This document shows positions 24,768 to 34,139 of a DNA stretch of 64,000 nucleotides, one piece after another (the first letter of the stretch is position 1; each line of letters opens with the position of its first letter). The DNA comes from Saccharothrix espanaensis DSM 44229 (GTDB lineage Bacteria; Actinomycetota; Actinomycetes; Mycobacteriales; Pseudonocardiaceae). The notes under the pieces were generated by a model, which did not search any database, had not been told where the DNA came from, and saw only the letters and a list, made by a program, of their open reading frames with translations. The stretch covers positions 4,712,001 through 4,776,000 of the forward strand of contig NC_019673.1 of assembly GCF_000328705.1 (NCBI RefSeq), written 5' to 3'. Position numbers and translations under genes: made by a program.

Positions 24768-26018
24768 TCACCCGGTCGCCGACGGCCCGGGAGCACTCTG
24801 CTGCCCGGGTCGGGGCGTGGGCGTGTCGGTCGGTGGAGTCGTTCTGCCGGCTTTGCGCAGCATGACCAGCGCGAGCGCCGCGCACAGCAGCGTCACGCCG
24901 CACGCCGTCCAGACCGCCGCCGACCACGAGATGCCCAGCAGCGCCGGACCGGCCAGCGCGCCCGCGAAGGACGCCGCCGCCTCCCCCATGAACAGCGCCG
25001 CGCCGACCCGGCCGAGGATCGCGTTCGGCGTGGCCCGTTGCAGGACGGTCTGCGTCCCGACCAGGGTCGTCGACCCGGCCAGCCCGACCACGACCGCCGC
25101 CGCGACGGCGTAGGGCACCGAGGTGGCGGAGAACAGCAGGCCGAACCCGGCCGCCGTCACCGCGAGCGCGCCGGCGAGCAGGTGCGCCGGGTGCAGGCGG
25201 TCGGTGAGCAGCCGGGTCGCCGGCGCGCCGAGCAGGAAGCCCACGCCCAGCCCGGACAGCACCACGCCGGTCTCGCCGGTACCGCCGAGCACCTGCACGC
25301 CGAACGGCACGACCAGGCTGCTCAACGTCGCGTTCGCGCCCAGGAACACCGTGTTGACCAGCAACAACGCCCGGGGGATCGGGGTGCGGCGGAGGAACGC
25401 CCAGCCCTCCCGCAGATCCGCCAGGCCGCCGCCGGACCGGCCGGGCGCGCCCCGGCGGGAGGTGGCGACGATCGCGGCGGCCGAGACCAGGTAGCTGACC
25501 ACGTCCAGCCACACCAGCGGGGCGAACCCGGCCAGCGCCAGCAGCACCCCGCCCAGCGGCGCGCCGACCAGCCGGACCGTGCCGTCGGTGGCCGCGTTCA
25601 CGGCGTTCGCGCCGGCCAGCAGCGTGCCGGTGCCGACGACGGCCGGGGTGTGCGCCTGGGCGGCGGGCCGGAACGCCACCGAACCGACGCTCTCCACCAC
25701 CAGCGCCAGGTACACCAGCCAGACCTCGCCCGGCCCGTCCGCGAACAGCAGCGCCGCGATCGCCACCGCGCGCAGCAGGTCGGCGCAGACCATCACCCGG
25801 CGGCGGTCCCACCGGTCGACCACCACCCCGGCGACCGGGCCGAGCACCAGCGGCGCGAGGAACTCGGCGGCCAGCGTGAGGCCGGCCGCCACCACCGACC
25901 CGGTCAGCTCCAGCACGTGCGCCGGGACGGCCACCACCAGCAGCCACGTGCCGAGCTGACTGGCCGCGCGGCCGAACCAGAGCAGCCGGAAGTCCTTGAC
26001 CCGTAACGCGTCCAGCAC
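24768..26018 (-). CDS. MFS transporter, DHA3-like
   Basis: A 416-residue 12-helix exporter of the EntS/MFS_3 type: LRVKDFRLLWFGRAASQLGT at the start, LGPVAGVVVDRWDRRRVMV in the loop 2-3 motif, and GAPATRLLTDRL in the second half. Substrate unknown. Convergent with kamA, 20 bp apart. Confidence 0.87.
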   Translation of the reverse strand: MLDALRVKDFRLLWFGRAASQLGTWLLVVAVPAHVLELTGSVVAAGLTLAAEFLAPLVLGPVAGVVVDRWDRRRVMVCADLLRAVAIAALLFADGPGEVWLVYLALVVESVGSVAFRPAAQAHTPAVVGTGTLLAGANAVNAATDGTVRLVGAPLGGVLLALAGFAPLVWLDVVSYLVSAAAIVATSRRGAPGRSGGGLADLREGWAFLRRTPIPRALLLVNTVFLGANATLSSLVVPFGVQVLGGTGETGVVLSGLGVGFLLGAPATRLLTDRLHPAHLLAGALAVTAAGFGLLFSATSVPYAVAAAVVVGLAGSTTLVGTQTVLQRATPNAILGRVGAALFMGEAAASFAGALAGPALLGISWSAAVWTACGVTLLCAALALVMLRKAGRTTPPTDTPTPRPGQQSAPGPSATG

Positions 26019-26075
26019 GCCAGACCCCCCGGTCCGTCCGAGGTTCGCGATGCTCCCGGCGTAGGCCGGCCGGTG

Positions 26076-26876
26076 TCAACCGACCCGGTCGTGCAGCCGG
26101 CCGGTGAGCACGATCCAGCCGGCCGCCAGCGCGAGCGGCACGGTCATCACCACCGTGGTCGTGGTGGCGTCCAGGTGCTCCCCCAGCACCGCGCCGGTGA
26201 GCAGCGCCAGCACCATGTTGTTGCCCGCGTGCGCCAGGCTCGCCGGCCACACCGTGCCGCTGCTGATCCGCAGCCACCCCAGGATCACCTCCTGGCACAG
26301 GAACGACACCGTCCACACCGCCAGGCCCACCACGACGTTGCCGAACTCGATGTACCCGAAGAACGCCAGCGGGTAGTGCCACACCGCCCAGATCAGGCCG
26401 GTGGCCAGGGTCGCGGCCACCGGGCGGTCCGGCACCAGGCGCAGCCGCAGGTAGCTGGTCCAGCCGAACTCCTCGCCCCAGTAGACCGGCGTCAGCAGCG
26501 GGACGATGAGCACCAGCACGCCGACGAACGCCCACTCGCCGGCGGTCGGCCACGCCGGTTGCCACAGCCCGCACGCCGCCGCCGTCGCCAGCATCACGAC
26601 CACCAGCGCGAACGGGCCCAGCCACGCCGCCAGGTAGTGCCGCCACGCCTGCCTCAGCCGCAGCGCCAGGCCCGCGTCGGCGAACCCCTCGCGGGTGACC
26701 CAGCGGCGCACCACGAACGCCGCGAGCGCCGGCGCGAACCCGAAGGGCAGCTGCACCAACGGGTTGGTCAGGGAGAAGCCCAACAGCCACGCGCCGGCCA
26801 TGCCGGCCCACGCGAAGCCGAAGGAGATCAGCAAGAACGCCGGGACACCTCGGGTCCCGGCCTGGGTGATCGTCAT
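26076..26876 (-). CDS. CPBP-family intramembrane protease
   Basis: A 266-residue protein with seven to eight helices and the Abi/CAAX motifs: the Glu-Glu pair in YWGEEFGWTSYLRLRL, His in LIWAVWHYPLAF, and HAGNN near the C-terminus. Family members are Rce1-like glutamic proteases or act in bacteriocin immunity and cell-envelope control. It is divergent from the NarL-type kinase gene, whose pair might regulate it. Confidence 0.88.
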   Translation of the reverse strand: MTITQAGTRGVPAFLLISFGFAWAGMAGAWLLGFSLTNPLVQLPFGFAPALAAFVVRRWVTREGFADAGLALRLRQAWRHYLAAWLGPFALVVVMLATAAACGLWQPAWPTAGEWAFVGVLVLIVPLLTPVYWGEEFGWTSYLRLRLVPDRPVAATLATGLIWAVWHYPLAFFGYIEFGNVVVGLAVWTVSFLCQEVILGWLRISSGTVWPASLAHAGNNMVLALLTGAVLGEHLDATTTTVVMTVPLALAAGWIVLTGRLHDRVG

Positions 26877-27009
26877 GCCACCACAAGATCAGCGGGGACC
26901 GGGGCGTGGCACTACGCGTGGCGGGTGTCTTGAGGTGGGGGTAGGTCCACCTCCAAGACTCCACGCAGGCCGGCGGACAACGGCCGTGCCGTTGCCTACC
27001 GTTGCCCGG

Positions 27010-28257
27010 GTGAGCGACAAGAACCTGGGGAATGCCTTGCGGCACCGCCGCTTCCTGCTCGGGCGGTGGCCGTGGCGGGCGTTCGCGTACGTGCTGGGCA
27101 CACCGCTGCTGGTGATCGTCGCGGCCGTGCCGGTCGGGGCGCTCAGCGCGCCGGTGATGGCCACGTTCTCGCCCGGCATGTCGGGCAGCTCCCGTGCGGC
27201 GCTGTTCGTCGTGGGACTGGTGGTGCTGTTCCTGGGCCTGCCGTGGGTGGCCCGGCCGCTGGCGCGGGTCGAGCGGCGGCGGCTGCGGCTGGTCGACCCG
27301 GACACCCGCGACCGCCCGTCGCCGCGCGGCTACCGGGACCCGGCCACCTGGCTGGAGGTCGGCTACACCGCCCTGCTGGTCACCGTCGGCACCGTGGTCT
27401 ACGGGGGCGCGTTCCTGCTCGCGGGCCTGCCGCTGGTGTTCCTGTCCGCGCCGCTGGTGCTGGAGATGACCAACGGGCCGATCGCGCTGGGGTTCACGCC
27501 GATCGTGACCGTGGAGGACGCGCTCGGGTACGCGGCGATCGGGCTGGTGCTGCTGCCGTTCGTGCCTTACGCCGCCGGGCTGCTCGCCGCGGGGCACGCG
27601 GCCGTCGCGCGATCGCTGCTGCTCGGCGACCTGGAACTGGTCGAGGTGACCCGGTCGCGGGCGAGGCTGGTCGACTCGTTCGACGCCGAGCGCCGGCGGA
27701 TCGAGCGGGACCTGCACGACGGGGCGCAGGAGAAGCTGGTCAGCCTCACCCTGCGGCTGGGGATGGCGCGGCTGGACGTGCCCGAGGACTCCCCCGCCCA
27801 CCGCAACGTGGTCGCCGCCCACGAGCAGGCCAAGCAGTTGATGGCCGACCTGCGCGAGCTGGTGCGCGGCATCCACCCGAAGGTGCTCGCCGACCGGGGC
27901 CTGGTGGCCGCGCTGGAGGACCTCGCGGGCCGCAGCCCCGTCCCGGTCGCGGTCACCGCCGACGTGCGCCGGCTGCCCTCGCACCTGGAGTCGACCGCGT
28001 ACTTCGTGGTCGCCGAGGCGCTGACCAACGTGGCCCGGCACAGCGGCGCGGACTCGGCGACGGTCACCGCGGCCGAGCGGGACGGCTCGCTGGTGGTCGA
28101 GGTGGCCGACGACGGCCGCGGCGGGGCGGTGCCGGGCGGCGGCTTGGCCGGGCTGGCCGACCGGGTCGCGGTGGTGGACGGCAGGATGGCGCTGTCGAGC
28201 CCGGTCGGCGGACCGACCCTGCTGCGCGTGGAGCTGCCTTGTCACCGATCCGAGTAG
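27010..28257 (+). CDS. NarL-type sensor histidine kinase
   Basis: A 415-residue kinase with four membrane helices in two pairs (about 20-85 and 115-200) and no large outer domain, the intramembrane-sensing type. The dimerisation/acceptor motif is ERRRIERDLHDGAQEKLVSL (HisKA_3), and the ATPase motifs are VVAEALTNVARHSGA, ADDGRGG and GLAGLADRVAVVDG. GTG 27010 is the first start giving an intact helix 1. The response regulator begins within its 3' end. Confidence 0.92.
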   Translation: MSDKNLGNALRHRRFLLGRWPWRAFAYVLGTPLLVIVAAVPVGALSAPVMATFSPGMSGSSRAALFVVGLVVLFLGLPWVARPLARVERRRLRLVDPDTRDRPSPRGYRDPATWLEVGYTALLVTVGTVVYGGAFLLAGLPLVFLSAPLVLEMTNGPIALGFTPIVTVEDALGYAAIGLVLLPFVPYAAGLLAAGHAAVARSLLLGDLELVEVTRSRARLVDSFDAERRRIERDLHDGAQEKLVSLTLRLGMARLDVPEDSPAHRNVVAAHEQAKQLMADLRELVRGIHPKVLADRGLVAALEDLAGRSPVPVAVTADVRRLPSHLESTAYFVVAEALTNVARHSGADSATVTAAERDGSLVVEVADDGRGGAVPGGGLAGLADRVAVVDGRMALSSPVGGPTLLRVELPCHRSE

Positions 28258-28877
28258 TGCTCGCCGAGGACGGGGTCCTGCTGCGCGAAGGGCTGGCGGG
28301 CCTGCTCGACCGGTTCGGCCTGCCGGTCGTGGCGGCGGTGGGCGACGCCGAGGCGTTGGTGGCGGCGGTGCGGCGCGAGCGACCGGACCTCGTGGTGACC
28401 GACATCCGGATGCCGCCGGGGTTCGGCGACGAAGGGCTGCGCGCGGCGGTCGCGCTGCGCCGGGAGCGCCCGGGGCTGCCGGTCGTCGCGCTGAGCCAGT
28501 ACGTCGAGCGCGGGTACGCCGTCGAGCTGATCGACACCCCCGGCGGGGTCGGCTACCTGCTCAAGGACCGGGTGGCCGACGTCGAGGAGTTCGTCGGCGT
28601 GCTGCGCCGGGTCGCCGCCGGCGCGACCGTGGTCGACCCCGACGTGGTGCGGCAGCTGCTCGCCCGCAGCCCGCTGACCCGGCTGTCCCCGCGCGAGCGG
28701 GAGGTGCTGGCGCTGATCGCCGAGGGCAGCTCCAACGCCGCGATCGCGCGCCGGCTCGTGGTCAGCGACGGGGCGGTGGTCAAGCACGTCGGCAACATCC
28801 TGGCCAAGCTCGACCTGCCGCCCGACGACGACACCAACCGGCGCGTCCTGGCGGTGCTGGCCCACCTGCGCGGCTGA
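28239..28877 (+). CDS. NarL/LuxR-type response regulator
   Basis: A 212-residue regulator. Receiver: IRVVLAEDGVLLREGL, phospho-acceptor Asp in LVVTDIRMPP, Lys in YLLKDRV. The LuxR helix-turn-helix is LSPREREVLALIAEGSSNAA through NILAKLDL. TTG 28239 is chosen: GGAG lies 5 nt before it and it restores the full beta-1 strand. The start lies 19 bp inside the kinase gene. Confidence 0.91.
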   Translation: MSPIRVVLAEDGVLLREGLAGLLDRFGLPVVAAVGDAEALVAAVRRERPDLVVTDIRMPPGFGDEGLRAAVALRRERPGLPVVALSQYVERGYAVELIDTPGGVGYLLKDRVADVEEFVGVLRRVAAGATVVDPDVVRQLLARSPLTRLSPREREVLALIAEGSSNAAIARRLVVSDGAVVKHVGNILAKLDLPPDDDTNRRVLAVLAHLRG

Positions 28878-28884
28878 GCGGCCG

Positions 28885-30102
28885 TCAGCCCAACACCCCG
28901 GCGGGCAACGTCGAGCGCAGCCGCAGCACCGCCGGCACGGTCGCCGCGCACGCCACCGCCAGGACCGACCACAGCACGGCGTTGCCCGCGCTGAGCAGAC
29001 CGGCCATCAGCACCGGCGCGGCGACCTGCGCGACACCCCACGACAACTGGAACAGCCCGCTCGCCCGGCCCGCCAGGTGCGGTGGGGCCGCTGCGGCGGC
29101 CGCGGCCGTGGCGGTCGGTGCGAAGACCGCCTCCGCCACCGACACCAGGACGCTGAACCCGAGGATGACGACCACCGCCGCCGGGGCCGGCAGCGCGGTC
29201 AGCGGGGCCAGCGCGGCGAACGACACCGCGAACAGCACCCCGCCGAACACCAACGCCCTAGCGCGGCTCCACCGGGCGACGAACGCCGTGATCGGCCGTT
29301 GCCCCACCACGATCACCACCGTGCCGACCACGACCGCGGCTCCCGGGATCCACTGTGGACCGTGCAGCACGTCGAACACGACCAGCGGCAGCACCGTGAA
29401 CTTGGCGACGCTCGCCAGCGCGAACAGCACGTGCGTCGCGCAGAACGCCACGTACGGGCGCTCCCGCGCCAACTCCCGCCACCCCGCCTTCACCGGCACG
29501 GTCGAACTCGGTGGCCCGATGACGTTCGGCAACCCGAGCAGCAGCAGGGCCGCGACGGCGAAGCTGGCGGCGTTCGCCCACGCCAGCACGTCGTACAGGG
29601 CGGCACCCGCGACGCCGGGCAGCACCGCCGCGCAGGCCGCGCCGATCCCCGCTCCGGCGAACCGCGCGACGGTCTGCGTGCCCAGCACCTTCTCCACGTC
29701 ACGGCCGTTGGTCAGGGCGGTCACCATCGGGGCGTTGGCGGTCCAGAACAGCCGGTCGCCGACGCTGACGGCGGCCGCGAGCACGACCACCTGCCACCCG
29801 CCGGACACGAAGGGGTAGCACAGGAAGCAGCCGAACCGGAGCACGTTGCCCGCCACCAGCACCCGCGCGAACCCCAGCCGGTCGGCCGCCGCGCCGACGA
29901 ACGGCACCGACGCCAACCCGGCGAACCCGCCCGCCGTGAGCGCCGCGCCCGCCTCGACCAGCCCCAGGCCGCGCCCGTGCACGAGGAACAGCAGGGCGAA
30001 GGGCACCCACAGCCCGCTGCCGACGGCGTCGATCACCGTCGAGGCGACGAACCTCCGCCGCGCCCCACGCGCGATCACGTCCTCCGGAGCGGCAAAGGAC
30101 AT
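28885..30102 (-). CDS. MFS transporter
   Basis: A 405-residue 12-helix protein: ARGARRRFVASTVIDAVGSG at the start, PFVGAAADRLGFARVLVAGN (motif A-like), and LAGRASGLFQLSWGVAQVAA in helix 11. Substrate unknown. ATG 30102 is chosen by homology; the frame stays open upstream but the added sequence is not membrane-like. Convergent with the response regulator, 7 bp apart. Confidence 0.85.
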   Translation of the reverse strand: MSFAAPEDVIARGARRRFVASTVIDAVGSGLWVPFALLFLVHGRGLGLVEAGAALTAGGFAGLASVPFVGAAADRLGFARVLVAGNVLRFGCFLCYPFVSGGWQVVVLAAAVSVGDRLFWTANAPMVTALTNGRDVEKVLGTQTVARFAGAGIGAACAAVLPGVAGAALYDVLAWANAASFAVAALLLLGLPNVIGPPSSTVPVKAGWRELARERPYVAFCATHVLFALASVAKFTVLPLVVFDVLHGPQWIPGAAVVVGTVVIVVGQRPITAFVARWSRARALVFGGVLFAVSFAALAPLTALPAPAAVVVILGFSVLVSVAEAVFAPTATAAAAAAAPPHLAGRASGLFQLSWGVAQVAAPVLMAGLLSAGNAVLWSVLAVACAATVPAVLRLRSTLPAGVLG

Positions 30103-30254
30103 GGCGAGGGGAAGCCCTTCCGATCGGCCGGTGACCGGGCCGGCGCGCCCGGACGGGAGGACCGCTGAATGATCCGGGGCTCGCGTGGGCGCGCACAACC
30201 GCATTTCCGTTCCGCCGGTCAGGCGGTCGCGCCGGTCACCGGGCCGGTGGGCCG

Positions 30255-30358
30255 GTGGGAAGGACGTGCTGGAGTACTGGATCCCGGCCGAGGACCTGGA
30301 TGAGTTCGACGCCCACATCGTCGGGCCGATCGTGTGCGAGGCCGAGTACACCGGCTGA
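30255..30358 (+). pseudogene. C-terminal remnant of an unidentified protein
   Basis: About 33 codons read coherently as a protein end (KDVLEYWIPAEDLDEF, then AHIVGPIVCEAEYTG and stop). The sequence upstream in frame is unstructured and no start codon or ribosome site is seen. It resembles the C-terminus of large secreted or toxin-like actinomycete proteins, but I cannot name the family. It sits between two minus-strand genes. Confidence 0.4.
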
Positions 30359-30396
30359 GCCTCGGTCCGCCCGGTGTGGGCGGACCAGCGCGTCGG

Positions 30397-31197
30397 CTAC
30401 GCGTCGCGGCCGGACAGCAGGCCGTTGAGGCGGCCGTAGTCGATCTCGCCGCCGACCGTGTAGGTGCCCTCGGTGAGCAGCTCGACGGCCGAGCGGTGCG
30501 CCGCGGAGTACGCGGCCGCGGCGAGGCCCTGGCCGACGCTGACCCGGGCCACGCCCAGCGACGCCAGCTCCGCGACGGTCGGCGACCCCCCGCCCGCCAG
30601 GACGTTGAGCGGCGCGTCGAGGTTCTTGGCCAGCTCCGCGATCGTCTCCGGGTCGGCGACACCCGGCACGAACACGCCGTTCGCGCCCGCCGCCAGGTAC
30701 GCCTCCGCGCGGCGCAGGGTGTCCGCGACCGACGCGTCGCCGAAGAAGTACACGTCGACGCGGGCGTTGACGAACAGGTCGACGCCCGCGTCCCGCGCGG
30801 CCCGGCGGATCGTCGCGATCCGCTCCGCGTGGACCTCGGCGTCCAGCAGGCGGGCGTCCGCGCTGTCCTCGATGTTGATCCCGACCACACCGGTCGCCAG
30901 TACCCGCGCGACGGTCTCCGCCAGGTCCTCGCCGTAGCCGCCCTCGATGTCGGCGGTGACCGGGACGTCGACCGCGGCGGTGATCCGGGACAGCGCGGCC
31001 AGCGCGGTGGCCCGGTCCAGCCGGCCGCCGTCCGGCTTGCCCAGGCTCCACGAGAGGCCGGCGCTGGTGGTGGCGACCGCGCGGGCCCCCGCGTCCTCGA
31101 CCAGCCGCGCCGACGCGGCGTCCCACGCGTTCGGCAGGACCAGGACGGGGCCGGTGTGCAGCGCGTGGAAGGCCGTGGCGTTGTCCTGCTGGGACAT
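30397..31197 (-). CDS. Isocitrate lyase/PEP mutase-family enzyme
   Basis: A 266-residue TIM-barrel protein of the PEP mutase/isocitrate lyase superfamily: PVLVLPNAWDAASARLVEDA, ATTSAGLSWSLGKPDG, VTADIEGGYG (metal-binding Asp/Glu), INIEDSADARLLD and NARVDVYFFG. The KKCGH signature of true isocitrate lyase is absent, so it probably cleaves or forms a C-C or C-P bond in a small 2-oxo acid such as a 2-methylisocitrate-like or oxaloacetate-like compound. No pathway partner is adjacent. Confidence 0.88.
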   Translation of the reverse strand: MSQQDNATAFHALHTGPVLVLPNAWDAASARLVEDAGARAVATTSAGLSWSLGKPDGGRLDRATALAALSRITAAVDVPVTADIEGGYGEDLAETVARVLATGVVGINIEDSADARLLDAEVHAERIATIRRAARDAGVDLFVNARVDVYFFGDASVADTLRRAEAYLAAGANGVFVPGVADPETIAELAKNLDAPLNVLAGGGSPTVAELASLGVARVSVGQGLAAAAYSAAHRSAVELLTEGTYTVGGEIDYGRLNGLLSGRDA

Positions 31198-31345
31198 CAG
31201 ATTCGCTCCGGTGGTGGTTCGGGGTGTGGCTGTCGCGCACCAGCCTGGCGGATCCGGCGGCGGGCCGTCTGGCCGGATTCGGACATCACCGTCGGCGGTG
31301 TCGGTGATCCGGCCGGCGGCGGACCGGGCGATCGGCTAGACCTGG

Positions 31346-32722
31346 GTGGTGACAACGTATTCGGCGGTGGTGACGACCGGGATCTACTGCCGGCCCGGCT
31401 GCGGCGCGGCACCGAGGGCGGAGAACGTCCGCACGTTCGCGCTGCCGGCGGCGGCCGAGGCGGCGGGCTTCCGGGCGTGCCTGCGCTGCCGGCCCTACCG
31501 GGTGGCCGGTCCGATCGCGGCGGACGCGCCCGCGCTGGTCTGCCGGGCGGTGCAGCAGATCATCGCCGGCGCGCTGGACACCGGGTCGGAGGCGGAGCTG
31601 GCGGGCCGGCTGGCGTTGTCGGCCCGGCACCTGCGGCGGTTGTTCCACGACCACCTCGGGACGACCCCGGACCAGTTCGCCCGGTCGCGGCGCGCGCACT
31701 TCGCCCGGCGGCTGCTGGACGACTCGGACCTGACCGTCACCGACATCGCGTTCTCGTCCGGGTTCGGCAGCCTGCGCCAGTTCAACCGGACGATGGCCGA
31801 GGTGTTCCGGGCGTCGCCGTCGCAACTGCGGCACCGGCGGCGCAAGACCGACCGGCTCGCGGCGGACGGCGGGCTGACCGTGCGGCTGCCGTTCCCGGCC
31901 CCCTACGACTGGGACGCCATGGCGGCGTTGCTGGCCGCGCGCGCCGTGCCAGGGGTGGAGTCCGTGCGGGACGGCGTGTACCGGCGGACGGTCGTCCTCG
32001 ACGGCGATCCGGGGGTGCTGGAGGTGCGGGCGGGCGGTGAGGACCATTTGTTGCTGCGGGCGCACCTGCCGTACTGGGAGGGCGTGATCCACGTCGTGGA
32101 GCGGGTCTCGCGGATGGTCGGGGCCGACACCGACGTGGCACCGGCGGTCGAGGCGCTGTCCGCCGACCCGGTGCTCGGGCCGCTGGTGGCGGCCCGCCCC
32201 GGAGTGCGGGTGCCGGGCGCGTGGGGGCCGTTCGAACTGGCGGTCGCGATGGTCGCGCCGGACGCCGTGGGCCGGATCGTGCGGCGGTACGGGCAGCCGG
32301 TGGCCGGACTCGGGTACGGGCTGACCCACCTGTTCCGGGCCGCCGAAGTGCTCGCCGGCGGCGATGCGCTCTCTGACGGCGACGTGCCCGCCGTGGTGCG
32401 GGAGCTGGCCGGGCGGGTGGAGTCGGGTGAACTGCTGCTCGACGGGCAGGACGACCTGTCCACCGTGCCTGGCGTGACCCCCGACCAGGCGGCGTGGATC
32501 GCGCTGCGGCTGGGCGACCGCGACGCGCTGCCCGCCGGCGCCCTGCGCCGAGCCGGTCCCCGCGTGGACGCGCGCTCGGCGCAGGACTGGCGACCGTGGC
32601 GGGCACTCGCCGCCGTCCACCTGATCGCCGCCGGACAGCCCCAGCCGGTCCGGGCCGGACCCGCCGGTCGGGCTAGCGACCGAGGACGCGGGGGTCGGCG
32701 TGCAGGCGTTCGGCGAGCTTGA
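31346..32722 (+). CDS. Ada-AlkA fusion: alkylation-responsive DNA-3-methyladenine glycosylase
   Basis: A 458-residue fusion. Residues 1-60 are the Ada zinc domain with four Cys (YCRPGC and CLRC), whose first Cys takes methyl groups from DNA phosphotriesters. Next is an AraC helix-turn-helix (LSARHLRRLFHDHLGTTPDQ). Then comes AlkA-type glycosylase with helix-hairpin-helix VPGVTPDQAAWIALRLGDRD; the catalytic Asp is in RDALPAGAL. There is no Ogt methyltransferase domain. The last 50 codons overlap the convergent esterase gene and lack similarity to AlkA; the real domain ends near WRPWRALAAVHL. Confidence 0.93.
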   Translation: MVTTYSAVVTTGIYCRPGCGAAPRAENVRTFALPAAAEAAGFRACLRCRPYRVAGPIAADAPALVCRAVQQIIAGALDTGSEAELAGRLALSARHLRRLFHDHLGTTPDQFARSRRAHFARRLLDDSDLTVTDIAFSSGFGSLRQFNRTMAEVFRASPSQLRHRRRKTDRLAADGGLTVRLPFPAPYDWDAMAALLAARAVPGVESVRDGVYRRTVVLDGDPGVLEVRAGGEDHLLLRAHLPYWEGVIHVVERVSRMVGADTDVAPAVEALSADPVLGPLVAARPGVRVPGAWGPFELAVAMVAPDAVGRIVRRYGQPVAGLGYGLTHLFRAAEVLAGGDALSDGDVPAVVRELAGRVESGELLLDGQDDLSTVPGVTPDQAAWIALRLGDRDALPAGALRRAGPRVDARSAQDWRPWRALAAVHLIAAGQPQPVRAGPAGRASDRGRGGRRAGVRRA

Positions 32723-33866
32723 CGGTGATGAACTCGTTGTCGTCCGCCTTCCCCGCGACCCGGCTGGCGGAGAACGGGAAGTTGTTGTCGTTCAGCACGG
32801 CCAACGTCTGGTCGTCGAGCACCAGCACGCTCTCGACGGTCGGGAACGGGAAGCGGAACGGGCTGCCGAAACCGGCCAGGTGGCGCGGGTTGGCCAGGTT
32901 GAGCAGGTCGGCGACGAGCGTCTTGTCGAGCTTGCCGTCGCGGTCCCGGTCGCGCTTGTCGGCCAGGTAGACCTTCTTCACCTTCGCGTCGACGCCCGCG
33001 TTCGCGTCCCGCTCGATCACCAGCAGGCGGTTGCGGTCCACCGCGACGGCCTCGCCGATGGCGTGCTCGGTCGAGTCCATCGCGTACGCCCACCGGGTGT
33101 CGGTGAACCGGCCCGCGGCCAGGTCGAACTCGTACAGGCGCAGCGTGCCCGGCTCGTCACCGGCGACCGTGCCCTCCAGCAGGGCGTTGAGGGTGCGGCG
33201 GTCGGGCGAGAGCGCGAGACCCTCGAAACCCTTGCTACCGCCGATGTTCGGGGCGCCCGCCGGGTTGCCGGGCGCGAACACGCCGGGCGTCGGCACCGGC
33301 GGCGAGAGCAACCGGCCGGCGCGGTCGAAGTGCAGCAGGTACGGGCCGAACTCGTCGCCGGTCCAGAACGAGCCGTCGGCGAGCCGGACCATCGACTCCA
33401 CGTCGAAGTCCGCGCCGGTGAGCACCCGGTCGAGGCGGGTCAGCGGGAACGGGACGTGGCCGTTCGGGTCGGTGAGGGTGACGCCGCCGACCACGTCGAC
33501 CCGGCCGGTGCCGAAGTCCGGCCTGATGCGGTGCACCCGCAGGGCGAAGTCGGCGCTGTTGGCCTTGCTGCCGTAGCCGTTGTCCGACAGCACGTCGTAG
33601 CTGCCGTCGCCGTTGCGCAGCACGGCGCTGAAGCCCTGCACGGGCTGGTCGGCGAACGGCGGCGTGATCCCGTTGACCGGGGCGGTGCCCAACGCGGCAC
33701 CGGACGGTTCACTGGCGGGCAGGTAGGTTTCGGCGGGCAGGGACGCGAAGCGGGTCAGCGTCGCCGGCCCGAAATCGCCCCGGCGGTCGGTCGGCGAGGC
33801 TTCGCCGGGCACCGCCACCGCGACCAGTGCGAGCACGGACAGTCCGACGACGAGAGGTCTCCTCAT
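32673..33866 (-). CDS. Secreted esterase-like protein of the phytase family
   Basis: A 397-residue exported beta-propeller protein (esterase-like activity of phytase, PF13449). The signal peptide is residues 1-23 (RRPLVVGLSVLALVAVAVPG, cut near GEA). Conserved features include GFSAVLRNGDGSYDVLSDNG, GADFDVESMVRLADGSFWTG, GSKGFEGLALSPD, YAMDSTEHAIGEAVAV and VLNDNNFPFS. Enzymatic activity is poorly proven for the family. ATG 33866 is chosen for the signal peptide. Its stop lies inside the end of the Ada-AlkA gene. Confidence 0.9.
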   Translation of the reverse strand: MRRPLVVGLSVLALVAVAVPGEASPTDRRGDFGPATLTRFASLPAETYLPASEPSGAALGTAPVNGITPPFADQPVQGFSAVLRNGDGSYDVLSDNGYGSKANSADFALRVHRIRPDFGTGRVDVVGGVTLTDPNGHVPFPLTRLDRVLTGADFDVESMVRLADGSFWTGDEFGPYLLHFDRAGRLLSPPVPTPGVFAPGNPAGAPNIGGSKGFEGLALSPDRRTLNALLEGTVAGDEPGTLRLYEFDLAAGRFTDTRWAYAMDSTEHAIGEAVAVDRNRLLVIERDANAGVDAKVKKVYLADKRDRDRDGKLDKTLVADLLNLANPRHLAGFGSPFRFPFPTVESVLVLDDQTLAVLNDNNFPFSASRVAGKADDNEFITVKLAERLHADPRVLGR

Positions 33867-34094
33867 GGGTGTTCCGATCTCCCCGTGGCGCGGCCCTGCG
33901 GCACGCGCGGCGGGACGGAACGCTAGGCGGGCGAGGTGAACGCGGAGTGGACGCGGCCCGCGCGCGCCCGAACGAAGGCCACGCCCGGTATCCCGGTTGA
34001 CCGGCACCGGACACTGGGCGTTGTGCGAGGTGGCGGACCGGTCCGGCACCTCGCGACGCCACCGCCGGCGCTGCGCCGGTGGTCGTCGTCGGGC

Positions 34095-34139
34095 CAGGGG
34101 GAGTCTTGTCAGGGGGAGTCTTGTCAGGGGAAGCCTTGT
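34095..34139 (+). repeat. Three tandem 15-bp units, each a Shine-Dalgarno plus TTG
   Basis: CAGGGGGAGTCTTGT occurs twice in direct succession (34095, 34110), followed by CAGGGGAAGCCTTGT (34125). Each unit contains AGGGG(G/A)A 4 nt before a TTG, and all three TTG (34106, 34121, 34136) are in frame with the hydrolase gene. The unit is thus a repeated translation-initiation site. Confidence 0.8.

Noticed and set aside
23374..28245. A 1,600-codon open frame on the minus strand
   Set aside because: It is antisense to kamA and runs through three other genes; its composition (long His/Arg/Gln/Pro runs) is the usual shadow of GC-rich codons. The real genes have family motifs in their own frames.
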